In this document: positions 63,466-64,000 of the stretch, piece after piece
Position numbering within the stretch: position 1 is the stretch's first letter
Layout: the number at the start of each line of letters is the position of its first letter
Assembly: GCF_020217485.1 (NCBI RefSeq)
Contig: NZ_JAEKMI010000012.1
Coordinates: forward strand, 83,242-147,241
Reading direction: 5' to 3'
DNA: 64,000 nt
From: Mycobacterium sp. WUMAC-067
Lineage (GTDB): Bacteria; Actinomycetota; Actinomycetes; Mycobacteriales; Mycobacteriaceae
Translations under genes and position numbers: made by a program
The notes under the pieces: generated by a model
Database searches by the model: none
The model's input: only the letters and a program-made list of their open reading frames with translations
What the model was told of the DNA's origin: nothing

Positions 63466-64000
63466 AAGTTTCGACGATCACCTTCGAGCGGATCGGCGCC
63501 GCCATGTGCCGTTCGGTTGTTGTCTACATCGCAGCGGGCGTGCTGATGATCGCGCTTCAATCATGCAGCGCCGTAAGGAATGTGAGCGAAGGGGTGCCTA
63601 ATCCAATGACTCCGGAACAATCTCGGGCGCAGGTGGTCGATGCGGCGCGGGAAATCGCGACAACCCTGAGCCTCAAGGGCGTATCCGCCAACTTCACCCG
63701 AGATTCCTGTAATGACCAAGCCGTGGCGCCTTTTCGGGGCCGAGTGGAACTCAAGTACGACCACGCGCCCACCCTGGAGGCATCCCGAGCCGAGATTCAG
63801 CAGATGATCGGGGTGCTCAAACAGCACGGCTGGGGAGGCCCGGGGGACTTCCACACGCATGCCTCGGCCGTGAGCAAGCAAGGCGTAACGGCGGTCTTTG
63901 ATCCCTACTCGCCGGTCCAGAAGTCCGGTGGATCGATCAGCATCTACGGCGAGTGCCGGGACATGACGACGAAACAGAACACCCTGCCCGAGCCGATACC
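63462..64000 (+). CDS. LppJ-like lipoprotein, 3' end beyond the window
   Basis: A reading frame open from TTG 63462 to the window end, 179 codons, no stop seen. The N-terminus has a hydrophobic stretch (VVVYIAAGVLMIALQSC) ending in a lipobox-like LQSC with Cys35; so it is likely a lipoprotein. Then MTPEQSRAQVVDAAREIATT, a Cys in RDSCNDQ and another in YGECRDM. The TTG overlaps the stop of the DUF1023 gene by four bases, implying coupling. It may serve as a partner of, or protection from, that hydrolase; this is inference. Confidence 0.75.
   Translation, partial: MKVSTITFERIGAAMCRSVVVYIAAGVLMIALQSCSAVRNVSEGVPNPMTPEQSRAQVVDAAREIATTLSLKGVSANFTRDSCNDQAVAPFRGRVELKYDHAPTLEASRAEIQQMIGVLKQHGWGGPGDFHTHASAVSKQGVTAVFDPYSPVQKSGGSISIYGECRDMTTKQNTLPEPI

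Overview
The window looks like a chromosomal segment of a slow-growing Mycobacterium, possibly of the M. avium complex or a relative; I cannot fix the species. It is very GC-rich, and GTG and TTG starts are common. From 1 to about 44.9 kb it follows, inverted, the gene order I recall from the M. tuberculosis segment Rv2715 to Rv2667. I see no insertion sequence, prophage, CRISPR array, rRNA or tRNA, and no gene-free stretch longer than about 230 bases.

Region 1 (1-19.7 kb) is housekeeping and regulation. It holds a cut alpha/beta hydrolase, a PAC2-like protein, a lipoprotein serine protease, sthA, ideR, sigB, sigA, ppgK, suhB, cei, dut, several conserved DUF proteins and the TrkA/TrkB potassium regulators.

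Region 2 (19.7-35.3 kb) starts with an APC permease that carries the residue pattern of KimA-type potassium importers, divergent from trkA. It continues with a TRAM/TrmA-type RNA methyltransferase, a MarR-like regulator divergent from a three-gene ABC exporter with an operator over the promoter, an ArsB/NhaD permease, a CBS protein, dxs, RNase D, echA15 and the haem genes hemE-hemY-hemQ.

Region 3 (35.3-45 kb) includes a methyltransferase coupled to hemQ, an accessory DUF559-like gene bracketed by two copies of a palindromic repeat, msrB, aftC, a TAP-like lipoprotein lacking its catalytic serine, a RibD-like reductase, zapE, a GNAT enzyme, an MPT63-like exported protein and clpC2 with two operator palindromes.

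Region 4 (45-64 kb) is accessory. It has small secreted DUF732/DUF4189 proteins, a CtaG-like protein and a zinc exporter. A four-gene operon of mycofactocin-type dehydrogenases, a carboxymuconolactone-decarboxylase-like protein and an aldehyde dehydrogenase faces a TetR repressor with two perfect palindromes. An IclR-controlled cluster follows, with an SDR, an acetoacetate-decarboxylase-like protein and three amidohydrolase-2 paralogues, of unknown substrate. The window ends with small exported or metal-binding-like proteins and a DUF1023 hydrolase coupled to a lipoprotein cut by the window edge.
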